64,000 nucleotides of DNA from Actinomycetota bacterium (GTDB lineage Bacteria > Actinomycetota > Actinomycetes > Mycobacteriales > JACQDL01): the NCBI GenBank assembly GCA_016201065.1, contig JACQDL010000061.1, positions 1 to 64,000 of the forward strand, in the 5' to 3' direction. Position numbers and translations under genes: made by a program. A model generated the notes under the pieces. It did no database searches and was not told the origin of the DNA. It saw only the letters and a list, made by a program, of their open reading frames with translations. Below, in pieces: positions 60,554 through 64,000 of the stretch (positions are counted from its first letter, which is position 1; every line of letters starts with the position of its first letter).

Positions 60554-61036
60554 ATGATTGCGGAGGATGCGCTGGCTGGCTGGTACGTCCGTCCGGGTAT
60601 CCAGGGGCGCTGCTATGTGCGGGACGGGCACGCGGTGGTGCGGTTCCTGGATGAGTTGTCCGGCGAGTTGGGTCGGCTGCGCGCCGGGCTGGTCGGGCTG
60701 ATCCGTGTGGATCAGTACGTGCGGGCAGTCCGGGTGGATCGAATGCGCGTCGAGGTGCGGGCTGCCCGGGAGGGTCGCTCGGATGCGGGCGGTGATCCGG
60801 TGGGGACCACCGGTGGCGCGCAAGGCCGCACTGCACGGACCCGCCCACCGCCCGCCCGCGGACCCCGACCGGAGAAGCAGTGGAAAGACCGGGCGCACCC
60901 GCGGTCCCTTCGTGGCCAAACACCACCGGCCGCACAGGGATCCACAACACCCGGTAACCGCGAACCCAAACCAGGTCGGTGGATCCGGGTTCAGAGGGCC
61001 GTGATCATGGCGACGGAAGCGTCAGGGGGGCATTGA
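60554..61036 (+). CDS. Hypothetical protein, uncertain
   Basis: A 160-residue frame from ATG 60554 with actinomycete-like third-position GC, opening MIAEDALAGWYVRPGIQGRC and followed by an amphipathic helix (VRFLDELSGELGRLRAGLVG). The last 70 residues are Pro/Arg-rich low-complexity sequence. The opposite strand is also open. It may be a remnant of the integrated element. I recognise no family. Confidence 0.35.
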   Translation: MIAEDALAGWYVRPGIQGRCYVRDGHAVVRFLDELSGELGRLRAGLVGLIRVDQYVRAVRVDRMRVEVRAAREGRSDAGGDPVGTTGGAQGRTARTRPPPARGPRPEKQWKDRAHPRSLRGQTPPAAQGSTTPGNREPKPGRWIRVQRAVIMATEASGGH

Positions 61037-61056
61037 GGGTGGTCCATACTGGGCGA

Positions 61057-62088
61057 GTGCCAGACGGAGTGCCGACTGCGCGAGGGCGCTTCGCCGTCCA
61101 GCGACCGATGATCCGCTCCGCTCTCGCTGGGACCGTGGTGGTGCTCGTCCTGGGTGCGCCATGGTTGCTGGCGGGGATCGGGAGCGGCCGACTGCCTGTG
61201 GTGTCCGGGGTGGTGGCGTGGCGCAACTTGGCCACTGCCGCGTTGTGCGGGCTCGTGCTGCTGATGGCCGTCCTGGGCCTGAGCATCCGGTGGAGGTCTG
61301 TCGCGGCCGGTGGGGGTGCGCCGCTGGCGGTGCTGGCGATGGTGGGCATCGTTGTGCTCGCCGGTCGCGGCTTCGCAGGTGGGGCCGGGCAGGGGCCGGA
61401 CGGCGGGCAGTTGCGGGTGTTGTCCTGGAACACCAACGGTGGTCTGGTCGATGCGGTGACGATCGCGCAGGAGACGCTGGTTCAGGACGCCGACGTTCTG
61501 GTCCTGCCCCAGATTGCCGACCCACAGTATCTGCGGCTCCAGCAACTACTGCGAACCGGCGGCTACGCCGGGCTGCGGCGCATCGGGGCCGAGACGGCGG
61601 TTTTTGCTCGTGTCAGGTACCAAGTGGCGGACCAGCAGGCCTTCGATGCCAATCCGGAACGTCAACTGATTGTTCGCCCCGATGGGTGGGGTGGTCCAAC
61701 GATCGTGGCTGTGCACCTGGACATCCCGTTTCTGCCGGGCGGGAACGGTTTCTGGAACCGTCAGGTTGACCAGCTCGCCGTGTTGTGCTCCGCCGCGTCG
61801 GCCCAGGATGTGGTGCTGGTCGGCGACCTCAACGCGACTATCGACAATCTGGCTGGAACTGGGCTGGCCGCCTGTACGGATGCGGCAGTTGCGGCCGGGT
61901 CCGCCGGTGTCGGCACCTGGCCAAGCTCCCTGCCAGGCGTGCTGGGCATTTCGATCGACCATGTGCTGGTCCACGGCGTCCACGTCCGGTCCACCGGTTT
62001 CGTCGTACTCACCGACCAAGACGACAGCGGAGCCAGGCACCGGCCGGTGCTGGCCACCCTGACAACCTCGACTACGCCCTACCAGTAG
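61057..62088 (+). CDS. Endonuclease/exonuclease/phosphatase-family membrane protein
   Basis: About 343 residues. Three TM segments near the N terminus (IRSALAGTVVVLVLGAPWLL; LATAALCGLVLLMAVLGLSI; LAVLAMVGIVVLAGR) precede an extracellular EEP domain: LRVLSWNTNGGLVDA, VLPQIADPQYL, VLVGDLNATID and ISIDHVLVHG. The usual Glu after QI is Ala-Asp-shifted (PQIAD), so metal binding may be altered. Such proteins act on phosphoesters or lipids at the cell surface; substrate unknown. GTG 61057 follows CATACT by 6 nt (leaderless pattern); GTG 61039 has AGGGGGG 8 nt upstream and is a fair alternative. Confidence 0.8.
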   Translation: MPDGVPTARGRFAVQRPMIRSALAGTVVVLVLGAPWLLAGIGSGRLPVVSGVVAWRNLATAALCGLVLLMAVLGLSIRWRSVAAGGGAPLAVLAMVGIVVLAGRGFAGGAGQGPDGGQLRVLSWNTNGGLVDAVTIAQETLVQDADVLVLPQIADPQYLRLQQLLRTGGYAGLRRIGAETAVFARVRYQVADQQAFDANPERQLIVRPDGWGGPTIVAVHLDIPFLPGGNGFWNRQVDQLAVLCSAASAQDVVLVGDLNATIDNLAGTGLAACTDAAVAAGSAGVGTWPSSLPGVLGISIDHVLVHGVHVRSTGFVVLTDQDDSGARHRPVLATLTTSTTPYQ

Positions 62089-62260
62089 CCGCCGGGCTCG
62101 CATGCACGAGTGAATCGGCCTCGTCGGGTCTGGTCGACTCGAATGAGGTAGAAGCCGCGTACAGTACTAAATCGGGAAAATCGGCCACACTGTGACCATC
62201 CAACGAGCTGACCCGCCGAAGCCGGGAACCAGGATCATCGCGTCAGATGTCCTGCGATGG

Positions 62261-62300
62261 TGGTGCGCCGCCAGGGACTCGAACCCCGAACCCGCTGATT
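62261..62300 (-). other. 3' end of a tRNA-Lys-like gene, probable att site
   Basis: On the minus strand, 40 bases match the end of an actinobacterial tRNA-Lys(CTT) as I recall it: anticodon-stem 3' side (AATCAGCGGG), T arm GGTTCGAGTCCC and acceptor end GGCGGCGCACCA with encoded CCA. The 5' half (GCGCCGC acceptor strand, D arm, anticodon) is absent on the other side, so it is not a working gene. Such 3'-end duplications are left by integrases that insert into tRNA genes. Confidence 0.7.
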
Positions 62301-62855
62301 CAAGATCGACTGTTCTGGTTGTTCCCCGTTGCTCCCCGATGTCGCCTCTCACCTGCGACGATAGGCAACGAAGCTGCCGTGACGGTCAACGTTGTTACCC
62401 GTTCGTTCAGGTCGTTTTCGATGCGTAGACCATGCGGGACGATCGCACCGGTCGGTCTCTCCGCGCGGAAACCGCAGTCCCGGTTAGTCGGTACTGGCTC
62501 GCGATAGTGCGAACCCCGAGCGCCAGTCACCGGAGGGGCGAGTTCATGGTCGAATCGAAGCACGCTTTACACCCTTCTCGATAAGTGCCAAATGGTGACA
62601 ATAACGACTATGCGGGCATGCGTCTAACGGGAGGTATCCTGTCCGCGGAGGTGGTTTGTATTCTCTCTCTCTCTGCCCCTGGACGCCTCTGACGAAGGGG
62701 AGTCCCGAAACGCCCGAGGAGACACCGTAGGACCGCTGCTAGCTCGCGGCTGGTCGTCTGATGCGGGAAGGCCACTGCGGGGCCACCCCTAGGGAGTAAT
62801 TCCTAGGCGCGGTGCGGTGCGCCGCGGTCAAGTCTCCATAATAGGAGATTCGCGT
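62301..62855. other. Low-coding stretch after the att-like sequence
   Basis: Lower GC than the rest of the window, with a short CT microsatellite (62663-62674) and several small inverted repeats, for example CCTAGG twice at 62789-62806 around GAGTAATT. I see no gene. Confidence 0.4.
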
Positions 62856-62895
62856 GGCGTCGCGCGGACCCTGATGATCGGGTCCGCGCGACGCC
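62856..62895 (-). terminator. Strong bidirectional-type hairpin after the HTH gene
   Basis: GGCGTCGCGCGGACCC (62856-62871) and GGGTCCGCGCGACGCC (62880-62895) form a perfect 16-bp stem with an 8-nt loop, 14 bp past the stop of the minus-strand HTH gene. No T run, as usual in this group. Confidence 0.75.
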
Positions 62896-62909
62896 TGCTT
62901 GTGACTTGC

Positions 62910-63257
62910 CTATCGGCCCCAGCGTTGTTGGGCAGCTTGGCGGGTGGTGCCCAGGCGGGCCGCGATTTCGGCCCAAGAGTAGCCGGCCTGTCGGAGACCG
63001 ATGACGGCATCCTGCGTGGCGCGCTCCAGCTCGTCGGCCAGGGAGAGAAGGTCGGGTAGGGCCTCGACGTCGCCTGCGGCGATGCGGCGACCGTGGGCGC
63101 GGATGATCCGGCGGGCGAACGCTGCATAGTCGGGGTTCTCCACGCGGCCGCTGCGACGTCCTGGTGTCTGGCGGGGCTCTGGTGTCGGGGTCGGGGCAAT
63201 GCCATGATCGGGTGTCAATGCCGCATTGACGGTGGTTTCGTTGTTGTGGCTGGTCAT
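62910..63257 (-). CDS. Small helix-turn-helix protein of integrative-element type
   Basis: A 115-residue protein: Thr/Pro-rich disordered N terminus, a helix with YAAFARRIIRAHGRRIAAGD, then EALPDLLSLADELERATQDA, and a C-terminal HTH, AGYSWAEIAARLGTTRQAAQ. I associate this layout with actinomycete plasmids and integrative elements. The ATG has a weak GGAAG Shine-Dalgarno. The open frame continues far upstream but that part has no similarity and poor composition. A strong hairpin follows. Confidence 0.75.
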   Translation of the reverse strand: MTSHNNETTVNAALTPDHGIAPTPTPEPRQTPGRRSGRVENPDYAAFARRIIRAHGRRIAAGDVEALPDLLSLADELERATQDAVIGLRQAGYSWAEIAARLGTTRQAAQQRWGR

Positions 63258-63916
63258 GGGTGTCTTCCGCCGTGTGCTGGTGGTTGCCCGCGAGGGGGCT
63301 GGCCGGGGCGGGCGCCCCCTTGGGGCCTGCCCGTTTCGGCGGCCGGCTGCGGCGGTGCAGGGGTCCCCGGCGGAAGGGTCGGAGGGGTCGTCTGTTCGGA
63401 CAGCGCAGCGGGGTCTTTCCCGGCCCTCGCCGCTGGACAGGGACGGCTCGTCGGTGCTGGGCCGGGAAAGATCGTCCGAGCGGATGCGCCCCGCAGTGCC
63501 CTTCCGGTGGGGTGGCGCCGCTGCTACCTGCCCCCCGGAAGGTGACCACGGTTCCCCGGCCGTAGGCCGGGTCCGCGCCGTAGGTGCCGACCTACCGTGC
63601 GGGCTGACCACACCCGAGTGCCACGGGCTCGGCGGCCCGAACTCGGAGCAGGTCGCAGCCGGCCGCCGACGACGTTGGCGGCGGTCTCGGGTCAATCGGT
63701 CCGCGTCAGGGGCTGGCCGGGCGCCGCGCCGGGACCGGCGCCGCCAGCGCCGCACGCCCGGCGGGCCGCGTCCGGCCAGAGGCCCGCGTAGCGGGCCGCC
63801 TTGATCTAGTACAGGCGAATTCGGCAGTAGGTCGTTGGTTGCTCGTCGGCGTCGGCGCAGCGGTCGGGTGGGTTCGCGGAGATGCGGTTGCGGTGTGGCC
63901 GGGTAGCGTCGTCGGC
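63258..63916. other. GC-rich stretch without recognised genes
   Basis: Open frames exist on both strands, but none has recognisable motifs. It may be a regulatory or spacer region of the integrated element; a small repeat, GTAGGT-GCCG-ACCTAC, lies at 63580-63595. Confidence 0.4.
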
Positions 63917-64000
63917 GTGTCGAGCGGTGGTGGCGAGGAACCCGTGGTCGGTGGCGCGTTGACGGCCGAGGATGCCGGTCGGGTGCTGTCGTCGGCGTGC
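63917..64000 (+). CDS. Possible start of a gene running out of the window
   Basis: GTG 63917 opens a frame without stop to the window end (28 codons, SSGGGEEPVVGGALTAEDAG). Codon use is genome-like. The Shine-Dalgarno is not clear; TAGCGT (63904-63909) lies 7 nt upstream, again the leaderless pattern. Too short to identify. Confidence 0.35.
   Translation, partial: MSSGGGEEPVVGGALTAEDAGRVLSSAC

Noticed and set aside
60302-60919. Minus-strand 205-codon frame
   Set aside because: Pro/His/Arg-rich translation with no similarity; the plus-strand alternative has better third-position bias, though it is also uncertain.
62261-62352. A functional tRNA gene
   Set aside because: Only the 3' 40 bases match. 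Sequence beyond shows no D arm, anticodon loop or paired 5' acceptor strand, so it is treated as an att remnant.

Overview
The window is high-GC actinomycete DNA. The evidence is the codon bias, a mycothiol-dependent maleylpyruvate-isomerase-like protein, a conservon-type sensor kinase with its Roadblock partner, an actinobacterial Vms1-like release factor (acVLRF1), a long DnaE with GTG start, and many genes whose start lies 6-7 nt after a TANNNT box (leaderless). Micromonosporaceae is my guess, not proven.

Layout. 1-2.3 kb: tail of an Rhs polymorphic toxin with its immunity gene, then a second, frameshifted orphan toxin tip with its own immunity gene. 2.4-3.4 kb: truncated IS21-type istA. 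3.7-9.0 kb: housekeeping genes (VOC protein, PLP decarboxylase, FmdB zinc ribbon, acVLRF1, bioA, MPI-like). 9.0-12.8 kb: solute-binding lipoprotein divergent from a nitrate/nitrite-sensing-type kinase plus Roadblock gene. 12.9-16.5 kb: dnaE. 16.5-20.3 kb: PadR-ABC exporter operon and a PAS-GGDEF protein. 20.7-27.8 kb: cytochrome c oxidase island (cupredoxin, ctaC, ctaD, ctaE, TlpA-like and DsbD-N-like lipoproteins; divergent ctaG). 28-29.4 kb: small Cys-rich protein and an NTF2-like/TetR pair with palindromic operators.

29.5-56.3 kb is a compact NRPS/PKS cluster. On the plus strand an antiporter and an Sfp-type phosphopantetheinyl transferase converge on a 24.7-kb minus-strand operon whose genes mostly overlap by 4-8 nt: NRPS2, MFS exporter, ACP2, degenerate FkbH-like protein, KAS III-like protein, intact FkbH-like protein, ACP1, 2-oxoacid dehydrogenase E1alpha/E1beta/E2, NRPS1 (A-PCP-C-A-PCP), PKS (KS-AT-ACP), MbtH. 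The key oddity is NRPS2. It has no adenylation domain; where A domains should be it carries two FkbH-type N-terminal domains, the second followed by a degenerate HAD domain, and it ends in an epimerization-like domain without the usual catalytic Glu. With the two stand-alone FkbH-like proteins the operon has four FkbH-type N-terminal domains but only one HAD phosphatase with intact motifs. The likely logic is FkbH (glyceryl-type unit) and E1/E2 (acyl unit made by thiamine chemistry) both feeding stand-alone ACPs, a KAS III-like acyltransferase moving the units, and NRPS1/PKS/NRPS2 building the rest. No thioesterase or reductase release domain is visible.

56.4-64 kb is a scarred flank: IS4-type transposase remnant, intact metallophosphoesterase followed by a decayed phosphopantetheinyl transferase, acyl-CoA dehydrogenase scraps, a winged-helix protein, a tyrosine-recombinase fragment whose nucleophile Tyr is Cys, an endonuclease/exonuclease/phosphatase protein, a 40-bp 3' end of a tRNA-Lys-like gene (probable att site), and a small HTH gene of a type I associate with integrative elements.
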